DNA of 64,000 nucleotides from Jiangella mangrovi (GCF_014204975.1 NZ_JACHMM010000001.1:5084001-5148000); one strand, 5' to 3'; counted from the stretch's first letter, positions 18,423 to 27,484 are shown. The notes: generated by a model from the sequence alone, not told the origin. Program-made: numbers and translations.

Positions 18423-19442
18423 TCAGCGGGCTGGGTGCAGCGGCGTCACCGTCGACGGGGCCGGACGGTGTTCGTCGAGGTGACGGACGGGCTGCAGCGG
18501 GACGTCGGCCACGTGGCCGGTGATCGCCTCGAGGTGGCTGAGCATGATGCCCTCGCGCAGCGCCCACGGGCAGATCTCCGCGCGCGACACGTTGAGCGCC
18601 GTCAGGGTCGTGTCGGCGACGACGGCGCCCGCGAGCAGCTGGCCGGCCCGGGCGGCCGAGACGCCGCGGAGCTTGCCGCGCTCGGTGGCCGGCATGGCGG
18701 CGAGGCGGGGCAGCCAGTGGCGGACGTCGCGGCGGCTCAGCTCGCGGCGGACGAACGGGCCCTTGCGCTGCCGGGCGGCGCCGGCCAGCCGGGCGAGCTG
18801 CTTGAACGTCTTCGAAGTGGCGATGACGCGGCGCGGCTGGCCCTCCCAGCGCAGCCGGTCGGCGACCTCGCCGACGGTGTCGCGGACATAGCGGCGCAGC
18901 GCCCGCAGCTGGTCGCGGCTGGGCGGATCGTCCGGGAGCAGCAGCTGCGTGAGCCGGCGGGCGCCGAGCGGCAGCGAGATGGCGAGGTCCGGCTCGGCGT
19001 CGCGGCCCAGCGCGATCTCCATGGAGCCGCCGCCGATGTCCAGCAACAGCAGCCGCCCGGCCGACCACCCGTACCAGCGGTGCACGGCCAGGTAGGTGAG
19101 CCGGGCCTCCTGATCGCCGGTGAGGAACTGCGGCCGCACCCCGGCCAGGGCCTCGATGCGGTCGATGACCTCGTCGCGGTTCCGGGCGTCGCGCACCACG
19201 GAGGTGACGTACGGGTACAGGTAGTCCACGCGCTGGTCGGCGGCGTCGCGGACAGCGGTGGCCACGGCCTCGGCCAGCCGCTCGACCCCCTCGGCGCCGA
19301 TGCCGCCGTCGTCGTCGATGGCATCCTGCAGCAGCGTCGGGATCTTCACCCCGTGGGCCGGCAGCGGGGGCGCGCCGGAGGTCGCCTCGACCACCTGGAG
19401 CTGGGCCGAGTTGGAGCCGATGTCGAGCACGCCGAGACGCAT
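18423..19442 (-). CDS. Ppx/GppA family phosphatase
   Basis: A 339-residue protein of the exopolyphosphatase/pppGpp phosphatase family (ASKHA fold). It begins MRLGVLDIGSNSAQL, the first phosphate-binding motif, has YVTSVVRDARNRDEV in the middle and LLLLDIGGGSMEIAL as the second phosphate motif. It would hydrolyse polyphosphate or pppGpp in the cytoplasm. The ATG at 19442 is chosen because the fold starts there; TATGGC lies 6 bases upstream. It is divergent from the APH-like gene. Confidence 0.9.
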   Translation of the reverse strand: MRLGVLDIGSNSAQLQVVEATSGAPPLPAHGVKIPTLLQDAIDDDGGIGAEGVERLAEAVATAVRDAADQRVDYLYPYVTSVVRDARNRDEVIDRIEALAGVRPQFLTGDQEARLTYLAVHRWYGWSAGRLLLLDIGGGSMEIALGRDAEPDLAISLPLGARRLTQLLLPDDPPSRDQLRALRRYVRDTVGEVADRLRWEGQPRRVIATSKTFKQLARLAGAARQRKGPFVRRELSRRDVRHWLPRLAAMPATERGKLRGVSAARAGQLLAGAVVADTTLTALNVSRAEICPWALREGIMLSHLEAITGHVADVPLQPVRHLDEHRPAPSTVTPLHPAR

Positions 19443-19515
19443 GGGCGAGCCATACCCAGGCACCGCGGAGAAATTCAGTGGGCCGGACCGCCCGAGATCT
19501 CTACGGTGGACCGCG

Positions 19516-20403
19516 ATGACGGATCCGCAGCCGCCGGCCATCGACGCCGGCCTCGTCGCCCGGCTGGTCGCCGGGCAGTTCCCGCGCTGGTCGGGGTTGC
19601 CGGTCCGGCCGGTCGAGGTCCAGGGGGTCGACAACCGGACCTTCCGGCTCGGCGACGAGCTCGCCGTCCGGCTGCCCAGCGCCGCGCACTACCGCGAGCA
19701 GGTCGCCAAGGAGCAGCGCTGGCTGCCGCGGCTGGCCCCGCACCTGCCGGTCCCGATCCCGGCCCCGGTCGCCGTCGGGGCGCCCGGGCTCGGGTATCCC
19801 TGGTCGTGGTCGGTGAACCGCTGGCTCCCCGGGACGACGGCTGCGGCCGCCGCCGTGGGCGGGTCCGCCGCTTTCGCGCGCGACGTGGCCGGCTTCCTGC
19901 GGGCGCTGTGGTCGGCCGACGCCGGCGGCGGGCCGCCGCCGGGCACGCACAACTTCCGTCGCGGCGCCCCGGTGACGGTGTACGAGGCCGAGACCCTGCG
20001 GGCGCTGGACTCGCTCGCGGGGCGCGTCGACGTCGCCGCCGCCCGGAAGGTGTGGGACGCGGCCGTGGCGTCGACGTGGACGGGCGCGCCGGCCTGGTTC
20101 CACGGCGACTGTGCGCCGGGCAACCTGCTGGTCGACGACGACGGCCGGCTGAGCGCCGTCATCGACTTCGGCACCTGCGGCGTCGGCGACCCGGCCTGCG
20201 ACCTCGTCCTGAGCTGGACGTTCCTCGACGGACCGGCCCGCTCGGCGTTCCGGGCCGCGATGGGCCCCATCGCCGACGACGGCATGTGGGCGCGGGCGCG
20301 CGGTTGGGCGCTGTGGAAGGCGCTCATCACCTACGACAGCGACGGGCCGCGGTGGCGGGCCGAGGCGCGGCGGACGCTCGACGCCGTGCTGGCGGATGCC
20401 TGA
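19516..20403 (+). CDS. aminoglycoside phosphotransferase (APH) family kinase
   Basis: A 295-residue small-molecule kinase. WFHGDCAPGNLLVDDDG is the catalytic HGDxxxxN loop and VIDFGTCGVGDPACDL holds the metal-binding Asp. The N lobe reads VDNRTFRLGDELAVRLP with a lysine further on (REQVAKEQRWLP). Related chromosomal proteins act on diverse small molecules; resistance to aminoglycosides cannot be claimed. TACGGT lies 8 bases before the ATG. A strong hairpin follows downstream. Confidence 0.88.
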   Translation: MTDPQPPAIDAGLVARLVAGQFPRWSGLPVRPVEVQGVDNRTFRLGDELAVRLPSAAHYREQVAKEQRWLPRLAPHLPVPIPAPVAVGAPGLGYPWSWSVNRWLPGTTAAAAAVGGSAAFARDVAGFLRALWSADAGGGPPPGTHNFRRGAPVTVYEAETLRALDSLAGRVDVAAARKVWDAAVASTWTGAPAWFHGDCAPGNLLVDDDGRLSAVIDFGTCGVGDPACDLVLSWTFLDGPARSAFRAAMGPIADDGMWARARGWALWKALITYDSDGPRWRAEARRTLDAVLADA

Positions 20404-20482
20404 GGTTGGCCGGGGTGGTGAGGTGGGCTCCGCCTCGCCTTTCCGTGCCCGTTTCGTTCTGTTCGGCGGGCTGTGGACAGCG

Positions 20483-20499
20483 ATGATCATCAAGGATCG
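20483..20499. repeat. partial copy of the hairpin-1 arm
   Basis: ATGATCATCAAGGATCG is identical to the left arm of hairpin 1 of the composite repeat (12208-12224 and 44260-44276). The matching right arm is missing here; an unrelated hairpin follows. It looks like a truncated family member. Confidence 0.7.
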
Positions 20500-20510
20500 C
20501 GCACATCACG

Positions 20511-20564
20511 AGGCTTACCCGAGCCTCAACACGATTGCAGGCGTGTTGAGGCTCGGGTAAGCCT
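20511..20564. terminator. strong hairpin between APH-like and TetR genes
   Basis: A perfect 22-base stem (20511-20532 with 20543-20564, outer bases AGGCTTACCCGAG) with a 10-base loop. It lies between a plus-strand and a minus-strand gene that converge, in a 278-base gap holding nothing else but the partial repeat arm. No U tract, as usual for actinomycetes. Confidence 0.8.
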
Positions 20565-20681
20565 GGTGGGCGGCCCAGAAAACACCCCGAAATCCCACAT
20601 CGCGGACGCCAGCGGCCCGCCGACCACCCACCCGTCGCCAGGCTCCCCCAACCCCACGACGGACCAGCCGGATGTCCGTTC

Positions 20682-21269
20682 TCAGGCAGGTGTGGCCAGC
20701 AGCGACCGCACGGATGCCGTCACCACGGGCGCGATGTCGACAGCGTCGAGCCGGCCGGCCCGCTCCTCTTCCGCGGCCCCCTTGAGCAGGTAGTGCACCG
20801 CGCTCACCAGCCAGGCCATGGGCAGATCGGTGCGGAACACGCCGTCGCCCTGGCCGCGGCGGATCAGGTCCTCGAGCCGGGTCGCCGGCGCGCCGTGCAG
20901 CTCTCGCACGCGCCCGGCCGGCAGTACCTCCTGGGCGGCCGCGAGCAGCGACGACGACTCCGCGACCAGTGACCAGCTGGACGCCAGCAGCCGGTCCAGC
21001 GCCTCGCGGGCGTCGCCGCTGAGGTCGACGGCGGACAGCACCTCCTCGCCGTCGCGCAGGGCGTCGACCAGGGCGGACTCGACCAGCTCGGCGCGGTTCG
21101 GGAAGTGCCCGTAGAGCGTCATGCGCCCGACGCCGGCGGCCGCGGCGATCTCGTCGATGGTCGCGTCCGGGTCGCGTCCGAGCAGCTCACGGGCCGCGGC
21201 GACGATGCGGGCGATGCTGCGCTCGGCGTCGGCCCGGCGGCGCGGTCGAGTCGGTCGGGTCGTCGTCAT
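20682..21269 (-). CDS. TetR family regulator of the DHA2 efflux gene
   Basis: A 195-residue protein with an Arg-rich N terminus and a helix-turn-helix (ATIDEIAAAAGVGRMTLYGHFPNRAELV, about residues 35-62). It is divergent from a 14-helix MFS exporter, with two copies of an inverted repeat between them, so it is the probable repressor of both. The ligand would be an exported drug or metabolite. Confidence 0.9.
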   Translation of the reverse strand: MTTTRPTRPRRRADAERSIARIVAAARELLGRDPDATIDEIAAAAGVGRMTLYGHFPNRAELVESALVDALRDGEEVLSAVDLSGDAREALDRLLASSWSLVAESSSLLAAAQEVLPAGRVRELHGAPATRLEDLIRRGQGDGVFRTDLPMAWLVSAVHYLLKGAAEEERAGRLDAVDIAPVVTASVRSLLATPA

Positions 21270-21283
21270 GAAGAAAAGTTTAG

Positions 21284-21351
21284 CTCGTACGGGAATATAC
21301 GAGTTAGCCGTCCTCGTTCCTCAACTCGTACGCACGCATACGAGTTGAGGA
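21284..21351. promoter_or_regulatory. twin TetR operator CTCGTA-N8-TACGAG
   Basis: Two inverted repeats share the half-sites CTCGTA and TACGAG with exactly 8 bases between: 21284-21303 and 21325-21344, centres 41 bases apart. The second extends to 13-base arms (21318-21330 with 21339-21351), and its right arm covers the GAGGA ribosome binding site of the exporter at 21359. Repressor bound there could block both transcription and translation start. Confidence 0.82.
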
Positions 21352-21358
21352 GTGGATC

Positions 21359-22741
21359 ATGAACGAGGCGACGGTGGCGCCGCACCCCTGGCGCTGGCGC
21401 ATCCTGGGCTTCCTCGGCGTCGCCCAGCTGATGCTGATCCTGGACGTGACGGTGGTCGCGATCGCGCTGCCGCAGATCGAGGGCGACCTCGGTGCCAGCC
21501 GCGAGGCCCTGACCTGGACCGTCAGTGCCTACGCGCTCGCCTTCGGCGGGCTGATGCTGCTCGGCGGCCGGCTCGCGGACCTCGTCGGCGCCAAGCGCGT
21601 CGTGCTGGCCGGCCTGCTGGTCTTCACCGCGGCGTCGCTGTTCACCGGACTGGCGGACTCGTCCGAGCTGCTCATCGCCGGGCGCGTCGCCCAGGGCGTC
21701 GGGGCCGCACTGCTGTCGCCGTCGGCGCTCTCCTGGGTCGTCACCCTGTTCGACGGCGACGAGCGCAACCGTGCGCTGGGCGTATGGTCGGCGCTGGGCG
21801 GCGGCGGGGCGGCGCTCGGCGTGCTGCTCGGCGGCGCGCTGACGGCGGGACCCGGCTGGCCGTGGGTGTTCTACGTGAACGTGCCGATCGGCCTGGTCAT
21901 CGCGGTGGCGCTGGCTCGGCTGCTGCCCGGCGGGTCCGGTGCGGCCGCGGCGCGCGCGGGGACCCGGCCGCGGCTCGACGTCCTGGGCGCGCTGCTGGTC
22001 ACGGCCTCGACCGGCACGCTGATCTACGCCCTCATCCAGGCCGGCGACGACGGCTGGCTGACGGCGACGACGGGGCTGCTCGTCGTGGTGGCGCTGGTCG
22101 GTTACGTGGCGTTCGTGACCTGGCAGCGGCGGGCCGGCTCGCCGCTGATGGACGTGCGGCTGCTCGCCCGGCGGCCGGTCGCGACCGGGACGTTCCTCAT
22201 CCTGCTGGCGACGGCGCTGATGATCGCGGTCTTCTTCCTGGGGACGTTCTACTTCCAGCACGCGCACACGTACGGCCCGCTGCGCACCGGCCTGCTGTTC
22301 CTGCCGGTCGCGCTCGCCACGATGATCGGCGCCCACCTCACCGGCACGTCGATGGCCCGGTTCGGCGCCCGGCGGCTCGCGGTGGCCGGCCTCGTCGTGG
22401 CGGCGCTCGGGATGACCGTGCCCGCCCTCTGGCTGAACACGGCCGCCGTCGTCGCCGGGGTCTCCGTCGCCGCAGCCGGCACCGGCGCCATCTTCGTGGT
22501 CGCCTCCGCGACCGCGCTCGGCCAGGTCGCCCCGCACGAGGCCGGGGTCGCGTCGGGCATCGTCAGCACCTTCCACGAGTTCGGCGCCGCCGGCGGCGCG
22601 GCGGTCACGTCCAGCGTGGCCGCGGCCAGCATCGTCGGCGACACCCTGGGCGGCTTCACCGACGCCTTCGTCGTCGCGGTCGTCGCCGCCGCGGTGTCGG
22701 CCGTCATCGCCGCCGTCCTCACCCCTCGCCCGCAGGCCTGA
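21359..22741 (+). CDS. MFS efflux transporter, DHA2 (EmrB/QacA) type
   Basis: A 460-residue protein with about 14 membrane segments. LDVTVVAIALPQIEGDLG in the first helix is motif D1 of the 14-helix drug-proton antiporters, GGRLADLVGAKRV is motif A, and GPGWPWVFYVNVPIG is a typical helix-5/6 signature. It should export a hydrophobic compound using the proton gradient. GAGGA lies 8 bases before the ATG, within the second operator. Confidence 0.92.
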   Translation: MNEATVAPHPWRWRILGFLGVAQLMLILDVTVVAIALPQIEGDLGASREALTWTVSAYALAFGGLMLLGGRLADLVGAKRVVLAGLLVFTAASLFTGLADSSELLIAGRVAQGVGAALLSPSALSWVVTLFDGDERNRALGVWSALGGGGAALGVLLGGALTAGPGWPWVFYVNVPIGLVIAVALARLLPGGSGAAAARAGTRPRLDVLGALLVTASTGTLIYALIQAGDDGWLTATTGLLVVVALVGYVAFVTWQRRAGSPLMDVRLLARRPVATGTFLILLATALMIAVFFLGTFYFQHAHTYGPLRTGLLFLPVALATMIGAHLTGTSMARFGARRLAVAGLVVAALGMTVPALWLNTAAVVAGVSVAAAGTGAIFVVASATALGQVAPHEAGVASGIVSTFHEFGAAGGAAVTSSVAAASIVGDTLGGFTDAFVVAVVAAAVSAVIAAVLTPRPQA

Positions 22742-22817
22742 TGCCGTGCGTCACACGAGCGGGTGCGGTCTTCGGGCCGCACCCGCCTTTGCGCGGCGTC
22801 CTCGGAGTGAGGACGGC

Positions 22818-23423
22818 TCAGGCGAGCAGACGACGAAGTTCGCGTCCGAAACGCTGAACGTACTGGCCACCGACAAGAGCGTCGGCGATCTGAAGTGGCG
22901 TCTGCCTGGGTCTGGTCTGCCGTGCGGACATCGACTCGATCGCTTCGATCACGAGTGCCGGGTCTTCCTCGAGCCGTTCCCGGAGGAAGCGGTCAGCGGT
23001 CACCACCTTCACGCCCGGCGGACGAGATCGGGCCGGGAAGTCGCTCGTGTTCGTCGTGATGAGGTGAGTAGCTCCGGCGCCGGCGGCTACCGCGAGAACG
23101 TGCCGATCCTCCTGGGCGCACATCATGGCCGGCACCAGCGGCACCCACAGCTCGGTCGGTGCGCACGCATCGGGGAACGCGGTGTTCATCCTCGCCAACA
23201 CGGCGCCGATGCGGCGCGCGGCCTCGTCCTCATCGATTCCGTGCCGCTTGGCGAGCAGAGAGGCTCCGTTGCGGCGCACCTCGTCCTCGATCTGCGACTG
23301 CCACACCGGCCGGAAGACAGCAACGTCGGCCGCCGACAGGAGCAGGTCACGAAGACCCGGCGGAATGAGGACGTTCGCGTCGAGAACGGCGATCGGGCGC
23401 ACCGGAGCCGTTCGGTGAACCAC
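22818..23423 (-). CDS. PIN-domain toxin (VapC-like)
   Basis: A 201-residue PIN-domain protein: AVLDANVLIPPGLRDLLL with the first acidic residue, IEDEVRRN, then QEDRHVLAVAAGAGATHLITTNTSDF with the C-terminal acidic cluster. PIN toxins cut RNA, often tRNA. The GTG start lies 2 bases after the stop of the HTH-containing gene upstream, so the two form one operon of the toxin-antitoxin kind. It is longer than the typical about 130-residue VapC, with an extra C-terminal helical part of about 50 residues. Confidence 0.82.
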   Translation of the reverse strand: MVHRTAPVRPIAVLDANVLIPPGLRDLLLSAADVAVFRPVWQSQIEDEVRRNGASLLAKRHGIDEDEAARRIGAVLARMNTAFPDACAPTELWVPLVPAMMCAQEDRHVLAVAAGAGATHLITTNTSDFPARSRPPGVKVVTADRFLRERLEEDPALVIEAIESMSARQTRPRQTPLQIADALVGGQYVQRFGRELRRLLA

Positions 23424-23425
23424 GC

Positions 23426-24178
23426 TCAGAAGTCCTCGGCGGTGTAGCCGTCTTCCGGCACGATCGCCGCAAGGGCTCGGTCGCGCACCTCACGCTGCCG
23501 GCGCTCGTACTCGAGAACATCCTCGAGGTCGAAGCGGTGCCGGTTCCCCACCATCCGGTGCGGCAGCTCGCCGGTCCGAGCGAGCTTCACGACGTGCGGT
23601 CGCGAGACGTTGAGGAGGTCGGCAGCCTGCTGGCTGGTGAGCTCAACGGGAACAGCCGGTTCGATCTCCAGCTCGTCCGGATCATCGGCGGAGGCGAAGA
23701 TCAGGAACGCGGGCCTGCCGTCACTCGCCAGATCCACGATCCTGCGCAGTGCATCGTGGAACGCGGGGGGCAGCTTCAGGTCCGGGCCCCCGCTTGCTGA
23801 GATGAACACATCTCCTCGACTCAGAAGGCTGTCCAGGGCCTGTGCCGCCGCCTGGCCATCTGGCCCGAGCTGATGGGACACGTCAGGCAGCCGCTGGATG
23901 CCTGCGATGGTCTTGCGCAGGTCCTGGCGCCGTTCAGGATCCTGAAACCTGCCGACGTCATCGCGCACAGACGTGCCGGAGATCGGCGCGGAATCGGGGC
24001 GGTCAGCGGGCGCCGAGCGGGGCGCTGGCTTGCCGGCGAGCCGACTACCAGCCACGCTCTTGCCGGCCTTGGCCACCACCGACCGACTGGCGGGCGTCTT
24101 CTTGGCCACGATTCCGGCCCGTGCGGTCGCCCCGACGATTCGGCCGGCGGAGGCATGACCACGAGCACTCTTCGCCAC
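23426..24178 (-). CDS. HTH (excisionase-type) antitoxin partner of the PIN toxin
   Basis: A 250-residue protein. The C-terminal about 65 residues hold an excisionase/MerR-like helix-turn-helix with ELTSQQAADLLNVSRPHVVKLARTGELPHRMVGNRHRF. Residues about 85-170 look like a substrate- or toxin-binding region (LPPAFHDALRRIVDLA). The first about 55 residues are Lys/Ala/Ser-rich and low in complexity, unusual for an antitoxin; the true start may be further in. GTG 24178 has a G-rich stretch upstream. It lies just before the PIN gene and should neutralise it and autoregulate. Confidence 0.75.
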   Translation of the reverse strand: MAKSARGHASAGRIVGATARAGIVAKKTPASRSVVAKAGKSVAGSRLAGKPAPRSAPADRPDSAPISGTSVRDDVGRFQDPERRQDLRKTIAGIQRLPDVSHQLGPDGQAAAQALDSLLSRGDVFISASGGPDLKLPPAFHDALRRIVDLASDGRPAFLIFASADDPDELEIEPAVPVELTSQQAADLLNVSRPHVVKLARTGELPHRMVGNRHRFDLEDVLEYERRQREVRDRALAAIVPEDGYTAEDF

Positions 24179-24259
24179 CTTGCCCCCTTCCCTCGCCTCG
24201 AGTCTATCCGAAACATCCGAAACGATCCGGGTCGTGCGGAGCCGTGGCCGGGCGACCCC

Positions 24260-24772
24260 TCAGAGATTGTGGGCGAGCAGCTCCAGGCCGATGACCACCA
24301 GACCGAGCACGACCTCGCCGAACAGGACGATGACGCGCTGCCACGGGGAGAGCCGTGCCCGGCGGGCGGCGGCGTAGCCGATGGCGGCGAGGGCGGCGAC
24401 CAGGGCGATGCTGGACGCCCGCAGGGCGCCCTCGATCGTCCAGACGTCGGCGACGGCGAGGCCGATGAAGATGCCGGGCAGCACCAGCGCCCCCAGGGCC
24501 CCGATGCTGACCCGGGACATGTGCCGCAGCTCCCCACCCTCCGGCAGCGTCTCGTGGACGGCGATGTGCGAGACGACGTCGGCGACGAAGACGGCGAGGA
24601 CGGTGCCGATGACGACGACGGACAGCGAGAGGGCCGCCTCACCGGCGGAGACGGCGTGGGCCCGCAGCGCCAGCACGACGGCGAGCGCCGTGAACGTGAT
24701 GTAGATGCGCTCCTTCAGGATCGCCGCGCGCTCGTCCGGCGGCAGGTCGTCGCGCTCCCGTTTGCGCTCCAT
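24260..24772 (-). CDS. small integral membrane protein, unknown
   Basis: A 170-residue protein with a charged N terminus (MERKRERDDLPPDERAAIL) and about five hydrophobic segments, including LSVVVIGTVLAVFVADVVSHI and LGALVLPGIFIGLAV. A histidine and two acidic residues lie in the second segment region (ADVVSHIAVHE). No family recognised. It stands alone between the toxin-antitoxin pair and the reductase, both on the same strand. Confidence 0.7.
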   Translation of the reverse strand: MERKRERDDLPPDERAAILKERIYITFTALAVVLALRAHAVSAGEAALSLSVVVIGTVLAVFVADVVSHIAVHETLPEGGELRHMSRVSIGALGALVLPGIFIGLAVADVWTIEGALRASSIALVAALAAIGYAAARRARLSPWQRVIVLFGEVVLGLVVIGLELLAHNL

Positions 24773-24800
24773 CGCGCCAGCGTATCGATGTTTCCGCCGC

Positions 24801-25496
24801 TCAGGACCGCGCCGAAGCCACTTCGAGTCCGCGGGTCGACGACGGGAAGCGGTCCAGCATGGCGCGCACCTCGTCGGCGGAGACGTTGGCGCCGAACAGC
24901 TCGGTGAACGGCTCCATGCGGATCCCCTCGGCCAGCGGACCGGCGACGACGGGGTCGAAGCCGAGCGCGTCGACGATCGCGGTCACCTCGGCCAGGTCGG
25001 CGGCGGAGTCTCCGGCGACGGCGATCGCCTTGCGGCCGGGCGAACCCGGCGGAAGGGCGCCGTCCTCGAGGTCGTGGTAGCCCATGTGGTTGAACGCCTT
25101 CACGACGCGCGACTCCGGCAGGAACGCCTGGACGGTCTCGCTCGACGACGTGCGCGGGTCGGTGAGGTCGTCGCGGACGCCGTCGATCTCCCACCAGTAG
25201 TTCATCGCGTCGATGACGAGCTTGCCGCGCAGCTCCTCGGCCGGGACGGTCCGGTACTTCCCCAGCGGCAGGGCGAGCACGACGGCGTCGGCTCGCGCGG
25301 CCGCCTCGGCGCCCGAGACGGCGACCGCTCCCGGCGTGACGACCTCGACGATCAGCGCGATCCTCTCGGCGGCGCCGGAGCCGGCGATCAGCACCTCGTA
25401 GCCGGCGGCGACGGCGAGCCGGGCCAGCACGGTGCCGACCTTGCCGGCGCCGAGGATCCCGATCGTCCGCACGTCCCCGCGGACCGGCCCGCTCAC
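24801..25496 (-). CDS. F420-dependent NADP reductase-like protein
   Basis: A 231-residue Rossmann protein with [19 protein letters not shown] near the N terminus, [10 protein letters not shown] and [15 protein letters not shown], typical of the F420-dependent NADP oxidoreductase / NAD(P)-binding DUF2520-like group. It would transfer hydride between NADPH and F420 or act as a related reductase. The GTG start overlaps the stop of the luciferase-like gene (GTGA), so the two are co-translated; the flavin monooxygenase next to it supports a redox pair. Confidence 0.8.
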   Translation of the reverse strand: MSGPVRGDVRTIGILGAGKVGTVLARLAVAAGYEVLIAGSGAAERIALIVEVVTPGAVAVSGAEAAARADAVVLALPLGKYRTVPAEELRGKLVIDAMNYWWEIDGVRDDLTDPRTSSSETVQAFLPESRVVKAFNHMGYHDLEDGALPPGSPGRKAIAVAGDSAADLAEVTAIVDALGFDPVVAGPLAEGIRMEPFTELFGANVSADEVRAMLDRFPSSTRGLEVASARS

Positions 25497-26557
25497 GAGC
25501 CCACCCCCACGCCGTCGGCAACGCCGTCGGCGACCAGTTCGCGGACCATGGGGACGACCTTGGAGCCGTAGAGCTCGACCGCCTTCAGCCGGGCCGAGAC
25601 GGGCTGCGAGCCGGCCGTGTAGATGAGGTCGAACCGGCCGACGCCGAGGGCCTGGACCGCGCGGGCGATCTTGCGCGCCACCGTCTCGGGCGAGCCGACG
25701 TAGAGCGAGCCGTGCTCGATCTCGTGCTCGAACTCGCGCGGCGTGATCGGCGGCCAGCCGCGCTCGCGGCCGATGCGGTCGCGGTTGACCTTGTACCGCT
25801 CGTAGTAGACGGAGCGCGCCTCCTCGTCGGTGTCGGCGACGAAGCCGGGCGAGTGCATGCCGACGGGGTGCGCGACGGTGCCGAACTGGCCGGCCGCGCG
25901 GCGGTAGAGGTCGAGGTACGGCGCGAACCGGTCCGGCGCGCCGCCGATGATCGCCAGCATGAGCGGCAGCCCGTAGTACGCCGTCCGCACCACCGACTGC
26001 GGGGTGCCGCCGACGCCGACCCACGCCGTCAGCCGGCCGCCGTCGGTCTTCGGAAACACGTCGGCATTGTCCAGCGCGGCCCGCGTCGCGCCCTGCCAGG
26101 TCACCGGCTTCTCGTCGAGGAGCTGCGTGAACAGCTGCAGCTTCTCTTCGAACAGCGTGTCGTAGTCGGCGAGGTCGTAGCCGAACAGCGGGAAGGACTC
26201 GGTGAACGAGCCGCGGCCCAGGATCACCTCGGCGCGGCCCTCGGAGACGGCGTCCACCGTCGCGAACCGCTGGAACACCCGGACCGGGTCGTCCGAGCTC
26301 AGGACCGTGACGCCTGACCCGAGCCGGATCCGCGACGTGCGCGCCGCGATGGCGGCGAGCACCGTCTCGGGTGTGGAGATGGAGTACTCGGGGCGGTGGT
26401 GCTCGCCAAGGGCGATGGCGTCGACGCCCAGCGAGTCGGCCAGGACGGCCTCGTCGACGACCTGCCGGATCGCCGCGCCGTACGTCACCAGGCCACCGCC
26501 GTCGTCGCTCTCCGGCACGTCGCCGAAGGTGTCGAGGCCGAAGCTGAGGTCGGTCAT
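25493..26557 (-). CDS. LLM-class flavin-dependent oxidoreductase
   Basis: A 354-residue luciferase-like monooxygenase with FGLDTFGD in the first strand, [34 protein letters not shown] and the C-terminal [12 protein letters not shown]. The full TIM barrel is present. It should oxidise a substrate with FMNH2 or F420H2. The ATG at 26557 overlaps the stop of the upstream internally deleted relative (TGATG); AGGAG lies 8-9 bases before. Reductase gene follows with a 4-base overlap. Confidence 0.9.
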   Translation of the reverse strand: MTDLSFGLDTFGDVPESDDGGGLVTYGAAIRQVVDEAVLADSLGVDAIALGEHHRPEYSISTPETVLAAIAARTSRIRLGSGVTVLSSDDPVRVFQRFATVDAVSEGRAEVILGRGSFTESFPLFGYDLADYDTLFEEKLQLFTQLLDEKPVTWQGATRAALDNADVFPKTDGGRLTAWVGVGGTPQSVVRTAYYGLPLMLAIIGGAPDRFAPYLDLYRRAAGQFGTVAHPVGMHSPGFVADTDEEARSVYYERYKVNRDRIGRERGWPPITPREFEHEIEHGSLYVGSPETVARKIARAVQALGVGRFDLIYTAGSQPVSARLKAVELYGSKVVPMVRELVADGVADGVGVGS

Positions 26558-26904
26558 CACAGTGCTCCTGAGGAAAGAGGGACGGGCGGTACGGCGAGCA
26601 GGTCGCGGACGCGCGGGAGGACCTCGCGGCCGAGCAGCTCGATGGTGCGGGCGCGGGCCGCGCGAGGCAGCCGCATGATGTCGTACTCGAGGTCGAAGCG
26701 GGTCAGGTGCAGATCGCGGGCAACGGTGGCGATCTTGCGCGCGACGGTCTCGGGCGAGCCGACGAACAGCGCGCCGAGCGTGGAGTATTGGTGGTAGAAG
26801 CGGACCCGGCGCCGCACGGTCTCGGCGTCGCTCAACTGGCGGCCGTTCTCATCGGTCGCCACCTCGCCGAACGAGTTGAGCCCGAGCTCGAAACCCCTGG
26901 TCAT
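26557..26904 (-). pseudogene. internally deleted LLM-class flavoprotein
   Basis: 115 residues only. Residues 1-30 (FELGLNSFGEVATDENGR) match the start of a luciferase-like protein, and residues about 48-112 ([19 protein letters not shown] then VLPRVRDLL) match its end. The intervening about 230 residues, including most of the barrel and the flavin site, are gone without breaking the frame. The neighbouring intact gene aligns with both ends. It cannot be an active oxidoreductase. It remains the first gene of the operon and still provides a translation-coupling stop, which may explain why the frame is kept. Confidence 0.85.
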
Positions 26905-26919
26905 GCCGCCTCCAACATG

Positions 26920-26961
26920 ATTGACATGTCAATTATTCCGAGCTATGGTTGACATGTCAAC
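26920..26961. promoter_or_regulatory. twin MarR operator
   Basis: Two perfect 14-base palindromes, ATTGACATGTCAAT at 26920-26933 and GTTGACATGTCAAC at 26948-26961, share the core TTGACATGTCAA, with centres 28 bases apart. They lie between the divergent MarR gene and the flavoprotein operon. TTGACA is also a perfect -35 hexamer, so binding would occlude polymerase directly. Confidence 0.85.
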
Positions 26962-26974
26962 AAGGAGGCTCGAG

Positions 26975-27484
26975 ATGACGAACGTGACGCGGCGCACCTC
27001 CCGGCGGGGCCCGACGACGGAGCAGCTGCGGGTCTGGCGCGCGTTCGTCGAGACGACGGCGGAGCTGCGGTCCGTGCTCGGATCGCGCATGCAGGCCGCG
27101 TCCGGCCTCTCCTCCGGCGACTACGCGGTCCTGCTGGCGCTGAGCGAGGCCGGCGGGCGGCGGCTGCGGTCGTCGGAGCTGGCCGACGAGGTCGCCTGGG
27201 AGCGCAGCCGGCTCTCGCACCACCTGGGCCGCATGGAGCGGCGCGGCCTCGTGCGCCGCGAGCCGTGTGAGACGGACAACCGCGGCGCCTGGGTCGTGCT
27301 GACGCCGTCCGGGGCCGACGCGTTCCGCCGTTCGTCGGTCACCCACCTGCACGACGTGCGCGAGCTGTTCGTCGACGCCCTGACGGTGCAGCAGCTGGCC
27401 GCCGTCGCCGATGCGACCGCCGCTCTGCAGGCGAGACTTCCGGACCGCCGCCGGGCTGCAGGTCGTGGGCGGGAGGACGACTGA
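26975..27484 (+). CDS. MarR family regulator
   Basis: A 169-residue protein with a winged helix at about residues 55-125 (RLRSSELADEVAWERSRLSHHLGRMERRGLVRREPCETDNRGAWV), the last part being the MarR wing. The ATG at 26975 is chosen because AAGGAGG lies 8 bases before it; an upstream in-frame start would lie within the operators. It is divergent from the flavoprotein operon and shares the twin palindrome with it. Confidence 0.92.
   Translation: MTNVTRRTSRRGPTTEQLRVWRAFVETTAELRSVLGSRMQAASGLSSGDYAVLLALSEAGGRRLRSSELADEVAWERSRLSHHLGRMERRGLVRREPCETDNRGAWVVLTPSGADAFRRSSVTHLHDVRELFVDALTVQQLAAVADATAALQARLPDRRRAAGRGREDD

Noticed and set aside
19516-20403. Aminoglycoside resistance gene
   Set aside because: APH-fold kinases are common chromosomal enzymes with many substrates; no resistance subfamily could be assigned.
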